Below, piece by piece: positions 26,264-35,623 of a stretch of DNA of 64,000 nt; within the stretch, counting starts at the first letter, position 1; each line of letters starts with the position of its first letter. The DNA is from Agitococcus lubricus (GTDB taxonomy: Bacteria > Pseudomonadota > Gammaproteobacteria > Pseudomonadales > Moraxellaceae): assembly GCF_003051055.1 (NCBI RefSeq), contig NZ_QAON01000014.1:40490-104489 (forward strand), in the 5' to 3' direction. The notes below the pieces were generated by a model that did not search any database, had not been told where the DNA came from, and saw nothing but the letters and a program-made list of their open reading frames with translations. The position numbers and the translations under genes are program-made.

Positions 26264-27559
26264 ATGATGGTAAAAACCATGATTTACTGGTTCAGAAACG
26301 ACCTTCGCTTACACGATAATCCTGCACTGCACTATGCCTGTCAGCAAGTAGATTATCTATTGCCAGTTTATTGGCTAAACACAGCCCAGCACCAAAACAC
26401 CATCTGGGGTTTTGTCCGTCAAGGTCAGCATCGGCAAGTGTTTTTAAGTCAGGCATTACAAGACCTGAGCCAACAATTAAGTGACATAGATAGCCAATTA
26501 ACCGTATTGGTCTCCGATACAATTACAGCTCTCACAAAATTTATCGAGGATTATCAAGTTGATGAAATTGTCTGTGAGGAGATAGCCGCACCCGAAGAGC
26601 AGGCGCAAGTTGATTATTTACGCAGTTTAGGCGTTAAAGTGACGTGTATTTGGCAATCCAGTTTGTATGCGCCTACACAATTACCCTTTGACATTGTCCA
26701 ACTACCCACCGTATTTAGTCAGTTTCGCCAAAAAATAGAAAAAGCGCGTTGTCAGGTCGTTGCGCCGATAGAAACGCCGCGTGTCTTGCCGCCACTACCT
26801 CCCAATTCGCCACAAAAAACACCATTCACTGCCCTAGATAATGTTAGCGCACAACTAGACTCACGTTCGGCTTTTCCTTATTTTTTCAGTAAGTGTCATG
26901 GCGGTGAGCGTCATGCCTTAGCATTTGCACAAGCGTATTTTGCTAGTTTATTACCCCAACACTACAAACAAACCCGAAATGGCCTAATAGGGTTAGATTA
27001 CTCCTCTAAGTTATCACCGTGGTTAGCAACGGGCGCGTTATCGGTGCGTTATGTCTATCAATTACTGAAACTGCATGAACAGCAACATGGCGCAAATGAC
27101 AGCACCTATTGGTTATGGTTCGAACTATTATGGCGTGATTATTTCCGTTTTTTGCATTTACGTTATGGCAAACAACTGTATCGCAAATCGGGTTTAGGTC
27201 ATGCCTCGATTGCCCCTTTTAATGCCGCTAATTTTAGTCAATGGCAAACTGGCACAACAGGTCATTCGTGGATTGATGCAGGTATGCGTGAGTTGGCAGC
27301 AACAGGGTATTTGTCTAATCGGATGCGACAGAATGTGGCGAGTTATTGGTTAAATGAATTACAAGGCAATTGGCAAGCAGGTGCAGCTTGGTTTGAATCG
27401 ATGTTGCTGGATTATGATGTCTATAGTAATCAGGGCAATTGGTTGTATTTAGCAGGCATTGGTACAGACCCGCGTGGCCAGCGTTGGTTTAATCCACAAA
27501 AACAAGCACAACAGTATGACCCTCAAGGAGGCTACCAAGCCTTGTGGGGGCAAGCATGA
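26264..27559 (+). CDS. DASH-type cryptochrome/photolyase
   Basis: A 431-residue flavoprotein of the photolyase/cryptochrome family. The N-terminal antenna domain opens IYWFRNDLRLHDNPAL (about 6-21). The FAD-binding C-terminal half ends with WIDAGMRELAATGYLSNR, RQNVASYW and LLDYDVYSNQGNWLYLAG, a pattern closer to DASH proteins than to class I CPD photolyases. DASH proteins repair cyclobutane dimers, mainly in single-stranded DNA, using light. The first of two ATG codons (26264) follows GAGAGA. The stop overlaps the next start (ATGA), so the gene is translated with a second, different photolyase. Confidence 0.88.
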   Translation: MMVKTMIYWFRNDLRLHDNPALHYACQQVDYLLPVYWLNTAQHQNTIWGFVRQGQHRQVFLSQALQDLSQQLSDIDSQLTVLVSDTITALTKFIEDYQVDEIVCEEIAAPEEQAQVDYLRSLGVKVTCIWQSSLYAPTQLPFDIVQLPTVFSQFRQKIEKARCQVVAPIETPRVLPPLPPNSPQKTPFTALDNVSAQLDSRSAFPYFFSKCHGGERHALAFAQAYFASLLPQHYKQTRNGLIGLDYSSKLSPWLATGALSVRYVYQLLKLHEQQHGANDSTYWLWFELLWRDYFRFLHLRYGKQLYRKSGLGHASIAPFNAANFSQWQTGTTGHSWIDAGMRELAATGYLSNRMRQNVASYWLNELQGNWQAGAAWFESMLLDYDVYSNQGNWLYLAGIGTDPRGQRWFNPQKQAQQYDPQGGYQALWGQA

Positions 27560-29082
27560 TTTTACGATTAATTTTGGGTGACCAGCTTAATCCCTTGCAT
27601 TCATGGTTTACGCAAGTCGATGAAAACGTGCTGTATGTGATGATGGAGATACGCAGCGAAACAGATTATGTGCTGCATCATGGCCAAAAAATCTTAGCCA
27701 TTTTTGCGGCAATGCGGGATTTTGCCAAGCAACTCAAAGCACAAGGCCATCGGATTAAATATATCACCATTGATGCGGTTGATAATCAGCATAACTTTGT
27801 AGCGAATCTTAAGTGGCTGGTAACGCGTTATCAGGTGCAAACCTTGCAATATCAAGAGCCTGACGAATGGCGTGTTGACCAGCAACTTTCACAATTAGCA
27901 AACGAGTTAACCATCTCGGTAGAGATGTGTGACAGTGAGCATTTTTTTAGTCAACGAGATAGCGTAAGTCGTTTATTTCAGGGCAAAAAACAATGGTTGA
28001 TGGAGCGTTTTTACCGACAAATGCGTCTTCAACACCATGTTTTGATAGATGAGCAACGACAGCCGATAGGTGGCCAATGGAACTTTGACCACGATAATCG
28101 TAAGCCGTGGCGTGGCCAACCCGTTTTACCTAAAACATGGCCGATTCATCATCAGCACAGTCAGTTATGGCAAACAATTCAACAAGCAGGGGTGAATAGT
28201 TTTGGTCAAGTCTCTACAGAGGATATGCCTTGGCCGATTAATAGAGCCGAGTCATTAACATTACTCAGGCTGTTTATAAAGGAGTCTTTGCCATATTTTG
28301 GTGACTATCAAGATGCCATGACCGTACACAGTGAGCGATTATTTCATTCTTTATTGTCTTTTGCTTTGAATTGCAAAATGTTGCAGCCTAAAGAAGTGGT
28401 CTCTGCCGCCATAGATGCCTACGAGCAGGGACAAGCCTCTCTTAGTACCGTAGAAGGTTTTGTACGACAAATTTTGGGTTGGCGTGAGTATGTACGTGGT
28501 GTCTATTGGGCAACTATGCCTCAATATGCTGACCATAATTACTTTCAGCATCAACGTGATTTACCGAGATGGTTTTGGAGTGGGCAAACGAATATGCGTT
28601 GTTTAGCTCATGCCATCGGGCAATCATTAACACAGGCGTATGCCCATCATATTCAGCGTTTAATGGTGATTGGTAATTTTGCCTTGTTAGCAGGCTTAAA
28701 ACCACAGGCTGTCCATCAATGGTATTTAGGTGTGTACATAGATGCATTTGAATGGGTAGAGTTACCAAATACGCTAGGTATGAGTCAATTTGCCGACGGT
28801 GGGCGTTTGGCCACTAAACCCTATGTGTCATCAGCCAGTTATATCGACAAAATGAGTGATTATTGTCAAGGCTGTCACTACAACAAAAAACAACGCATTG
28901 GTGATAAAGCCTGTCCATTTAACAGTTTATATTGGCATTTTTTTATACGTCATCAAGCTTTACTAAGTAAAAATCCGCGTTTAGGGATTGTTTATAAACA
29001 AATCAAGATGATGCCTTTAGAGACACAACAGGCACTTCAACAGCAAGCAAGTCACTATTTACAGCAATTAGATACCATATAA
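27556..29082 (+). CDS. FeS-containing bacterial cryptochrome/(6-4) photolyase
   Basis: A 508-residue photolyase-related protein of the FeS-BCP group (PhrB/CryB), which in known members repairs (6-4) photoproducts with FAD and a ribolumazine antenna. Four cysteines for a [4Fe-4S] cluster are visible: Cys349 (MRCLAHA), Cys437 and Cys440 (YCQGCHYNKK) and Cys453 (ACPFN). Their spacing equals that of Agrobacterium PhrB. Other signatures are YAHHIQRLMVIGNFALL, EWVELPNTLGMS and the N-terminal LILGDQLNP. The ATG at 27556 overlaps the cryptochrome stop. An AT-only or regulatory role cannot be excluded. Confidence 0.92.
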   Translation: MILRLILGDQLNPLHSWFTQVDENVLYVMMEIRSETDYVLHHGQKILAIFAAMRDFAKQLKAQGHRIKYITIDAVDNQHNFVANLKWLVTRYQVQTLQYQEPDEWRVDQQLSQLANELTISVEMCDSEHFFSQRDSVSRLFQGKKQWLMERFYRQMRLQHHVLIDEQRQPIGGQWNFDHDNRKPWRGQPVLPKTWPIHHQHSQLWQTIQQAGVNSFGQVSTEDMPWPINRAESLTLLRLFIKESLPYFGDYQDAMTVHSERLFHSLLSFALNCKMLQPKEVVSAAIDAYEQGQASLSTVEGFVRQILGWREYVRGVYWATMPQYADHNYFQHQRDLPRWFWSGQTNMRCLAHAIGQSLTQAYAHHIQRLMVIGNFALLAGLKPQAVHQWYLGVYIDAFEWVELPNTLGMSQFADGGRLATKPYVSSASYIDKMSDYCQGCHYNKKQRIGDKACPFNSLYWHFFIRHQALLSKNPRLGIVYKQIKMMPLETQQALQQQASHYLQQLDTI

Positions 29083-29189
29083 ACACAGTATCTGCTTTGT
29101 CTGACTAAACGCATGATGACAGATTTTTCTTTCTTAAACGGTGGTGATACAACCGTCATTAGAGCCGAAAAGATATCGCACAAAAGACT

Positions 29190-31190
29190 TTATCGACTGC
29201 TAAAGAAATGCTGATTAACATGACTTAAAAAGTCAGACTTGCTGACATCCCCCACAACTCTAGCGTCAGAGACCTCTAAGCCTTGCTCAAAAAAGAGAAG
29301 GGCAGGCGGGCCGAATAACTGATATTTTTGTAATAAACCGCGTTGGTCGGCGGTGTTTTGGGTAATGTCCATACGAACGAGTACCCAGCCTTGTAGTTGC
29401 TGTTGAACGTCAGGGCTTGCGAATACATTACGTTCAATTTCTTTGCAACTGACACACCAATCGGCATAAAAATCAACTAAGACTTTTTGATTATTGGCGT
29501 AGGCTTGGGTAATTAAATGGTCTAAGTCAGCACTGTTATCTACGGTCTGAAAACCATGACTATCGGGATTGGCGGTCGTGTTGTTGGCTGGGCTAATCAA
29601 TGTTTGAAAGTTAGCTCGCCAGTTGCTTAAAGGTTGTAATGGGTCAGTATTGCCACTGGCAGCACCAATCAATAAACAGGCTCCCCAAATCAAACAAAGA
29701 TAAGAAATACTTCGCCACAGCACTCGCCATTTACCGCCCCATAAATTCAACCAAAACCCTGTGCCAGCAACCAATAATCCCCATAATACTAACAAAAGTG
29801 GGCTATTGATAACGCGTCCTACTAATACTAAGGCGACAGCAATCAATAAAATGCCAAAACTTTGTTTGACTCTGTTTAACCACAAGCCTGCTTTAGGCAT
29901 AAATTTGCCTTCACTTGCACCTAAAATCATCAAAGGTGTACTTAAACCAAATCCCAAACAAAAGAGGGCAGCCGCACCGATCACGGGGTCGCCTAAGGTA
30001 GAGACCGATAACAGTACTCCAGCTAAGGGGGCAGAGACACACGGTGAGACAACTAAGGCCGAAAAAAAGCCCATTAACCATGTACCCAAGATACTGCCCG
30101 CGCGTCCCTGTTGGCTGAGTTGGTCGAGTTTTTGTTGCCAAGAAACGGGGAGTTGCAAGTGAAATACATCAAAGCTACTTAACGCTAAGACTACAAATAA
30201 GGCACTAAAACTCAGCAGTACGGCAGGGTGTTGCAACCATAAAGACAGGTTAGCTTGCCCACCAAAGACAGAGACTAAGGCACCAAGTAAGGCATAACTA
30301 CTGGCTACACCCACACCATAAGAAAACGCCAATATAAAGCCCTGACGCGCATTTTGGGCATGTTGTCGTGCAACAATGCCTGCCACAATCGGGAGCATAG
30401 GTAAGACACAAGGCGTAAAGGCTAACCCAAGTCCCAATAACCAGAGTGTAAACAAGGCAAGAAGGGGGCGGTGACTTAAATCAATCGGACTATCAGTGGA
30501 TGGACTCGGTAAACCTGCGTTGATTTTTTCGGTGCTTATAGTGTTAGGATGAGGCAAGGAGTTGGCAATTGCCGATGGCAATTGTGTGCGTTCCGCATGA
30601 ATGGTTTCAACCGTATCATCGGCTAATTCATAAGTGACGGTAGGCACTAAACTGGGAATAGTAATGCTAATGTCTTTGCTATCTTTGGTACTGACAGGCA
30701 ACGTACTTAAATGACCCAGTTTGCCGCTGACGCTGACTAATTGCGTTTGTGGGGGGTAACATAAACCTGCATTAGCACAACCTTGCCATGTTACCAAAAC
30801 TTGTCCACTGCCTTGTATAGGCAAGGTGATAGTGACGTTTTGTTGAAACACCGCGACTCGACCAAACTCCGCATCATCCTTCCATTCGGATTCTATGCTG
30901 TAAAACGCCTGACCTAAAATGGCGTTCCCATTTTCAACCTGAAACTTAAAACGGTCTTTGTATAAGTAATAATTGGGGGTGACCTGAAAGCGCAGAATAA
31001 GCTCCTGCTCTTTTTGCTCACTACTCAGTTGAAAGGCTTGCTCGGCAGGTAAAAACTGATGTGGATTACTCAAACTGCTGGTTAAGCCCGTATTTGCGGT
31101 AAATCGTTTGACTTCTTCACTGTAGACTTGAGTGCTCACCATGAAGAAGAGACAGTATAACAGCCATAAAAAAGAGCGCAGCGCAGTCAT
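29190..31190 (-). CDS. dsbD: Thiol:disulfide interchange protein DsbD
   Basis: A 666-residue inner-membrane protein that carries electrons from cytosolic thioredoxin to periplasmic disulfide isomerases and cytochrome c maturation. A signal peptide (about 1-24) precedes the N-terminal periplasmic domain, with a Cys pair in GCANAGLCYPP at about 137-147. An extended linker and eight or so membrane helices (about 245-515) follow. Membrane cysteines appear in TPCVLPMLP and SPCVSAPLAG. The C-terminal thioredoxin domain has the active site Cys579-Val-Ser-Cys582 (DWCVSCKE). All three Cys pairs are present, so the relay should work. It is a single gene, convergent with the photolyase operon. Confidence 0.96.
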   Translation of the reverse strand: MTALRSFLWLLYCLFFMVSTQVYSEEVKRFTANTGLTSSLSNPHQFLPAEQAFQLSSEQKEQELILRFQVTPNYYLYKDRFKFQVENGNAILGQAFYSIESEWKDDAEFGRVAVFQQNVTITLPIQGSGQVLVTWQGCANAGLCYPPQTQLVSVSGKLGHLSTLPVSTKDSKDISITIPSLVPTVTYELADDTVETIHAERTQLPSAIANSLPHPNTISTEKINAGLPSPSTDSPIDLSHRPLLALFTLWLLGLGLAFTPCVLPMLPIVAGIVARQHAQNARQGFILAFSYGVGVASSYALLGALVSVFGGQANLSLWLQHPAVLLSFSALFVVLALSSFDVFHLQLPVSWQQKLDQLSQQGRAGSILGTWLMGFFSALVVSPCVSAPLAGVLLSVSTLGDPVIGAAALFCLGFGLSTPLMILGASEGKFMPKAGLWLNRVKQSFGILLIAVALVLVGRVINSPLLLVLWGLLVAGTGFWLNLWGGKWRVLWRSISYLCLIWGACLLIGAASGNTDPLQPLSNWRANFQTLISPANNTTANPDSHGFQTVDNSADLDHLITQAYANNQKVLVDFYADWCVSCKEIERNVFASPDVQQQLQGWVLVRMDITQNTADQRGLLQKYQLFGPPALLFFEQGLEVSDARVVGDVSKSDFLSHVNQHFFSSR

Positions 31191-31622
31191 TTAGCATCCA
31201 GTGATAAGTCGTGGCTTCAAACGTATCGACAGCACAAAATGTGAACGCGTCAGCCGAAAGAGGGATTTAACCATGAGATTTTTAAGATTTAAGCATATTA
31301 TAGGCATCCTGTAATCTAGGGTCTGTTGACATTTTGATTGTGATTGCGAAAGAAGCTATTTTTTAGAGGATACGCGGCGTGAAGCGCGTAGTTTGGTTAT
31401 TCCAAATCAGCGATGAGCAACGAAGTAGCCTCAAAAAATAGTTCTTTCCCTGTGGGTTGCATTAAAAATCGACTCATTCTACGTGACAAAACTGGCCAAT
31501 AGAATCACTATTTGCTGCGTTTTGAGCCTTGCCTGAGTCCATTTTTATCAGCAACGCGGCTCACACGCACAACGTCAACAGACCCTATAAATCATATGAC
31601 AAAATACACTCAGGGAACGTAC
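31191..31622. other. Intergenic region occupied largely by a MITE-like element
   Basis: The gap between divergent dsbD and the SPFH gene. It holds about 125 bp of AT-rich sequence next to dsbD, then the 267-bp element 31319-31585. No other gene is evident. Confidence 0.5.
31319..31585. mobile_element. 267-bp MITE-like element, copy 1
   Basis: Begins GGGTCTGTTGACATTTTG and ends ...ACGTCAACAGACCC, an inverted repeat of about 14-17 bp. It is flanked on both sides by TA (31317-31318 and 31586-31587). It is the same length as, and closely similar to, the copy at 35044-35310. Inside is a second inverted repeat: CTATTTTTTAGAGG pairs with CCTCAAAAAATAG. No transposase is encoded, so a full-length partner elsewhere would be needed for movement. 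Its right end lies 37 bp before the SPFH gene start. Confidence 0.85.
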
Positions 31623-32429
31623 ATGAAAATCAGCCTTATAAAATACGTGCTTATTGCCGCCGTCGCCTTAGTCATTGTGTTAATTCTCAATCCCTTTGTC
31701 GTTATCGGTGCGGGACAACGCGGCGTCGTTTTGAATTTTGGTGCGGTGCAAAAAGATGTCTTAAATGAAGGATTACACATTCGCATTCCGATTATGCAAA
31801 AAGTCGTGATTATGAATGTGCAAGTACAAAAAGGCGAAGGTCAAGGGGATGCCGCGTCTAAAGACTTACAACAAGTGACGACTAATGTGGCCGTGAATTA
31901 TCATTTGGACCCACAAAAAGTGGCAGATGTGTACCAAAAAATAGGGACGTTTGATGCCGTAGGCGACCGCATTATTTTGCCCGCAGTGTCGGAGTCAGTG
32001 AAAGCAGCAACCGCACAATATACTGCTGAAGAGTTGATTTCTAAACGCCAAGAAGTGCGTGAAAAAATTCGTCAGCACTTACTCACTCGTTTAGCCGTCT
32101 ATGGGGTGATTGTGGATGATTTTTCGATTGTCAATTTTGCCTTTTCACGCGAGTTTAACAATGCCATTGAATCTAAAACCACAGCCGAACAATTGAAGTT
32201 AAAAGCAGAACGTGATTTAGAACGGATTAAAATTGAAGCCGAACAAAAAATTACCCAAGCGCAAGCTGAAGCAGAATCTTTGCGCTTACAAAAAGAAAAT
32301 GTCACTGAAAACTTGATTAAACTGCGTCAAATCGAAATGCAACAACGTGCGATTGAAAAATGGGATGGCAAATTACCTCAAGTGACAGGTGGTGCAACCC
32401 CATTTATTGATTTACGGCAGGGGCAGTAA
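31623..32429 (+). CDS. SPFH/prohibitin-family membrane protein (HflC-like)
   Basis: A 268-residue protein with one N-terminal membrane helix (about 4-26) and an SPFH/Band 7 domain (about 28-200, opening VVIGAGQRGVVLNFGAV). A charged helical segment at about 185-245 (TTAEQLKLKAERDLERIK) should oligomerise as a coiled coil. It resembles prohibitin and HflC-type scaffolds that form ring assemblies in the inner membrane and control FtsH-like proteases. No hflK partner lies next to it. The frame is open further upstream, but those codons fall inside the MITE-like element; the ATG at 31623 has AGGGA seven nt upstream. Confidence 0.85.
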   Translation: MKISLIKYVLIAAVALVIVLILNPFVVIGAGQRGVVLNFGAVQKDVLNEGLHIRIPIMQKVVIMNVQVQKGEGQGDAASKDLQQVTTNVAVNYHLDPQKVADVYQKIGTFDAVGDRIILPAVSESVKAATAQYTAEELISKRQEVREKIRQHLLTRLAVYGVIVDDFSIVNFAFSREFNNAIESKTTAEQLKLKAERDLERIKIEAEQKITQAQAEAESLRLQKENVTENLIKLRQIEMQQRAIEKWDGKLPQVTGGATPFIDLRQGQ

Positions 32430-32486
32430 ATTCACCTAATAGCTTTTTAAGCGTGGGGGTGATTAACCCCCTGAATCGTTAAGTAT

Positions 32487-33908
32487 CTAAGACTGGCAAA
32501 TGTCGGCCAATACCTTATTTAAGGCGGTTAATACGTGTACACGGGCATGGTATTTATTGTTAGCAGGAATAATCAGCCAAGGCCGCTCGGGATGATGTGT
32601 GCGTTCAATAGCTTCTGAACCTGCAATGATATAGTCATCCCAATGCTCTCGGTTATGCCAATCATCAGGCGTAATCTTAAATCGCTTAAAGGGAATACGC
32701 TCTCGCTCCTGAAAACGCCCCAGTTGTATGTCTTTATCTATCGCTAACCAAAATTTAACAACGACGATACCTTTAGCAACCAACTCCGCTTCAAACTGAT
32801 TGATTTCAGCATAAGCTCTAGACCAATCACTGCGGGGGCAATGACCGTCAACACGTTCAACAAGCACCCGACCATACCAAGAACGGTCAAAAATAGCACA
32901 CTGTCCACGTGAGGGGATTTTTTGCCAAAAACGATGTAGATATGGCAATAGTCGTTGTTGGGTGCTGGGGGCTGACACTTGCATTACATGGTATTCCCGT
33001 GGGTCTAATGCTGCGGTTAAACGACGAATAGCCCCGCCTTTCCCTGCTGCATCCATGCCTTCAAAAACCACCACTAAACTGCGTTTATCCATTTTTTTGT
33101 GTCTAAACCAATGAGCGAATTGCGCTTGCTGTTCGGCTAATAGATGTTGATATTCTTTTTTATTCAAGTCCGCATTGCAATCGAGAGTTTGTAGTAAAGA
33201 AGGCGTCAACATGGGCGCTAATGCGGTTTCAACGCCGCTTGTATGAGGTACTAAAGCCTGTTGTAGTGTTTGTAATACAATACGCGCTGCGGATAAATCA
33301 CGCTCTTTCGCTTGCCAACCATCAATCATATGCCAATGATGTGGCGACTGGTCTTGGGCTTGCCATAATTGCTGTGCAGCCGCCAAATAACGATGAAATA
33401 CTTTAGGTTTATGCCAATCAATACCTTGTCCGACTTGCCAACGTAAGACGGGATTGTTGGCTAATTCTTGACGGCGAATTTGACATTGTTCTGCACTTAA
33501 ACCAAACCATAATTTGACAATTAAAATCCCTTCCGCTTGTAAGAGTTTTTCAAAGTCTTCGGCCTGTGCCAATTTTTCGGCAAATGCTTGTCTCGATAAG
33601 CGTTTGTATACCCGTGCATTCAGCAACTCGGAATACCAATTACCAAAAAAAAGTGCGATTTGACCTTTAGCAGGTAGTTTTTGCCAAAAACGCCAATAAA
33701 AGGGGGATTGTTGTTCTTGTTTGCTTGGTGCGCCAAATGACTCTACCAATAAATGACGACTATCCATCCATTCACTTAAGCGTTTAACGGTTTCTCCCTT
33801 ACCTGCCGCTTCGACACCATTCACTAAGACAATTACGGCGCGGGCTTGTTTGGCTTTTAACTCATATTGAGCCGCTAATAATGCCGTTCTTAAGGCTTTT
33901 TCATCCAT
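32487..33908 (-). CDS. pap: Polyphosphate:AMP phosphotransferase (two PPK2 domains)
   Basis: A 473-residue cytosolic enzyme with two tandem PPK2 domains, the class II arrangement. It transfers phosphate from polyphosphate to AMP, making ADP. Walker A motifs are GVEAAGKG at 31-38 and GMDAAGKGG at about 282-290. Walker B and lid residues are recognisable in both halves: GNWYSELLNARV in the first, FDRSWYGRVLVERV in the second. The conserved YLHRFWQKIP occurs in the second domain and YWRFWQKLP in the first. The ATG at 33908 has AGGGAGA six nt upstream; a TTG at 33932 is rejected. It is a single-gene unit. Confidence 0.94.
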   Translation of the reverse strand: MDEKALRTALLAAQYELKAKQARAVIVLVNGVEAAGKGETVKRLSEWMDSRHLLVESFGAPSKQEQQSPFYWRFWQKLPAKGQIALFFGNWYSELLNARVYKRLSRQAFAEKLAQAEDFEKLLQAEGILIVKLWFGLSAEQCQIRRQELANNPVLRWQVGQGIDWHKPKVFHRYLAAAQQLWQAQDQSPHHWHMIDGWQAKERDLSAARIVLQTLQQALVPHTSGVETALAPMLTPSLLQTLDCNADLNKKEYQHLLAEQQAQFAHWFRHKKMDKRSLVVVFEGMDAAGKGGAIRRLTAALDPREYHVMQVSAPSTQQRLLPYLHRFWQKIPSRGQCAIFDRSWYGRVLVERVDGHCPRSDWSRAYAEINQFEAELVAKGIVVVKFWLAIDKDIQLGRFQERERIPFKRFKITPDDWHNREHWDDYIIAGSEAIERTHHPERPWLIIPANNKYHARVHVLTALNKVLADICQS

Positions 33909-34244
33909 TGGATTCTCCCTATTGCGTGTCAACAGTAGTACGATGTTTGAGGACTAGCCGCTGCTTGTGCCTAAAGGGATGGCATAGGCTATATATAACG
34001 TATATCAGATAGCAAACTATACCAGCATCACAAAGACAGCATTTGATGTTTCTTTCAGCAACTCGTCACTATTCGACAATTTCATTTGTGAGAATAATGC
34101 TATAATGCTAAGCATAAAATATGTCGTTATGTCATGACATTTGCAAATATCCAGATCCCATAATTGACGATATCGGTGATATCACGATTGTTAAGGTCTG
34201 TCTTCCCCATAAACGGTATCGTGCTAATTAGAGAGAATGGTGTG
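33909..34244. other. Divergent promoter region of pap and the FFLEELY-type gene
   Basis: A 336-bp AT-rich gap with no coding potential. It holds the extended -10 element listed at 34098-34106. No repeat is seen. Confidence 0.4.
34098..34106 (+). promoter_or_regulatory. Extended -10 promoter element
   Basis: TGCTATAAT matches the extended -10 consensus (TGnTATAAT) perfectly, 138 bp upstream of the FFLEELY-type gene. The -35 position at 17-bp spacing is poor, which is usual for extended -10 promoters. Confidence 0.5.
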
Positions 34245-35015
34245 ATGGACGCAGTAACCAGCCTTGAACAAAACTCTCCTCGTCAAGCGGCAATTTTGGC
34301 GGCTAATCGTGATGATATTACCAATACTGAAGGCCTATTACGTTACGACTTAGCACGTTTTAGGGCATGGCGCTGTCATACCGATACACAATTCCGTGAC
34401 TGGTTTAATGCGGTGCAAAAATGGCAAACCCAACGACTTAAACAAACACATGCACATTTATTATTAGATGAGCGTTATCAAGCCGTTACTCAGTTCTTTT
34501 TGAGTGATATGTATGGTGGGTTAGACCTCACGGTATTGGCTAATGAAATTGAACGAGCGTTACCCACCACCATTCGTTTATTACCCGATTCGGTGATGCG
34601 CACGGCTGCCGTAGCACTGGAGTTGAACGCTATCACAGGTGACTTAGATGAAAAAGTCGCCTCGTATATTTTTGAAACCTTAAAAGCGACCGAGGTGAAT
34701 GAAGACGTGATGAGCGAAGCCTACCGTCACACAGGTAGCCGTGAATTACGTCAACGACAAATGGATTTAGCCCGTGAATTAGGCACAGGTTTGGATAAAT
34801 ATGTACGGAATCGAATTATTTATGCCACCTTCAAAATTGCTAGCAAACCCCTACACATGGCGGGTTTGGGTGGGTTATATGACTTTTTAGACCGTGGTTT
34901 TGCTGCCATGCGGCCTATGGGCTCGGCACAAGAGTTTTTGGATATGTTTATTAGTCGTGAGGAAGCGATTATGAATAAACTTTATAATAACGAATCCAAT
35001 CCGTATCAAGTCTAA
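34245..35015 (+). CDS. FFLEELY-motif-like protein of unknown function
   Basis: A 256-residue, largely helical soluble protein. It resembles the proteobacterial proteins named for an FFLEELY motif; the corresponding stretch here is FFLSDMYGG at about 84-92. Other noticeable segments are DLARFRAWR near 39-47 and GGLYDFLDRGFAAMR near 207-221. No catalytic motif is evident. The ATG at 34245 (MDAVTSLEQN) is preferred to a TTG at 34164. It stands alone, with a MITE-like element starting 28 bp after its stop. Confidence 0.72.
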   Translation: MDAVTSLEQNSPRQAAILAANRDDITNTEGLLRYDLARFRAWRCHTDTQFRDWFNAVQKWQTQRLKQTHAHLLLDERYQAVTQFFLSDMYGGLDLTVLANEIERALPTTIRLLPDSVMRTAAVALELNAITGDLDEKVASYIFETLKATEVNEDVMSEAYRHTGSRELRQRQMDLARELGTGLDKYVRNRIIYATFKIASKPLHMAGLGGLYDFLDRGFAAMRPMGSAQEFLDMFISREEAIMNKLYNNESNPYQV

Positions 35016-35365
35016 GTATCACTTCTTTATTGCACGGACATTAGGGTCTGTTGACGTTTTGATTGTGGTTTCGAAAGAGACTATTTTTTAGAGGATACGC
35101 GGCGTGAATCACGTGATTGGGTGATTCCAAATCAGCGATAAAAAACAAAGTAGCCTCAAAAAATAGTTCTTTCCCTTTGGGTTGCGTTAAAAATTGACTC
35201 ATGCTGCGTGACAAAACTTGTCAATAGAACGACTATTAACTGCGTTTTGTGCTTTGCCTGAGTCAATTTTTATCAGTAACGCGGCTCACACGCCAAACGT
35301 CAACAGACCCTAACTATCATTAATGTCAGTGTACCAAACAAAGCGTTGTTTTTATGTGAGAACGC
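35016..35365. other. Intergenic region occupied by MITE-like copy 2
   Basis: A 350-bp gap between convergent genes, of which 267 bp is the element 35044-35310. Nothing else is seen. Confidence 0.5.
35044..35310. mobile_element. 267-bp MITE-like element, copy 2
   Basis: Begins GGGTCTGTTGACGTTTTG and ends AAACGTCAACAGACCC, flanked by TA at 35042-35043 and 35311-35312. The terminal inverted repeats here pair over about 17 bp, better than in copy 1. Internal inverted repeats (AAAGAGACTATTTTTTAGAGG with CCTCAAAAAATAGTTCTTT, and TTAAAAATTGACTCA with TGAGTCAATTTTTAT) predict a multi-hairpin fold. The same orientation and length as copy 1 and many scattered differences suggest old rather than recent insertion. 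Confidence 0.87.
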
Positions 35366-35623
35366 TTAAGCAAAATAATTACGAATCTTTTCCTCGATAA
35401 TCATCATAGGCGCAATAAAGGGTTTGTCGGTAATGACAATCTCAATCGTTTGATTGGCATTCACGGTATATTTACCTTTGACAAACCCAACAGGCGTACT
35501 ACCTGAAAATTGGCCTTGTTGCGTATCGCCCGCAAAACTTCCCCCTTTACTGGTAATGGTTTGCTTAACGCGGGCTAAAGTAGCTTCTAAATTATCGTTA
35601 GGGGTAATGGTGAAACGCGACAT
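35366..35623 (-). CDS. Small conserved-looking protein of unknown function
   Basis: An 85-residue soluble protein. A helix at about 10-26 (NLEATLARVKQTITSKG) is followed by beta strands (GQFSGSTPVGFVKGKYTV, QTIEIVITDKPFI) and a C-terminal helix (MIIEEKIRNYF). The layout recalls small PHA-granule-associated proteins, but the match is weak and I do not assign a function. It starts with ATG at 35623 and stands alone, convergent with the FFLEELY-type gene. Confidence 0.65.
   Translation of the reverse strand: MSRFTITPNDNLEATLARVKQTITSKGGSFAGDTQQGQFSGSTPVGFVKGKYTVNANQTIEIVITDKPFIAPMMIIEEKIRNYFA

Noticed and set aside
29761..30162. Plus-strand open frame of 133 codons inside dsbD
   Set aside because: It is the antisense of the DsbD membrane region; the dsbD frame is intact and has all three Cys pairs.
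31512..31622. Longer N-terminus for the SPFH protein
   Set aside because: The extra 37 codons lie mostly in the MITE-like element, and the natural membrane-anchor start with a ribosome-binding site is at 31623.
32455..32473. GGGGGT...AACCCCC hairpin between the SPFH gene and pap
   Set aside because: It has a short stem and no T-run in either direction, so a terminator call is not supported.
35366..35623. PHA-granule regulator annotation for the 85-residue protein
   Set aside because: The resemblance is only in size and secondary-structure order, and no PHA genes are nearby.
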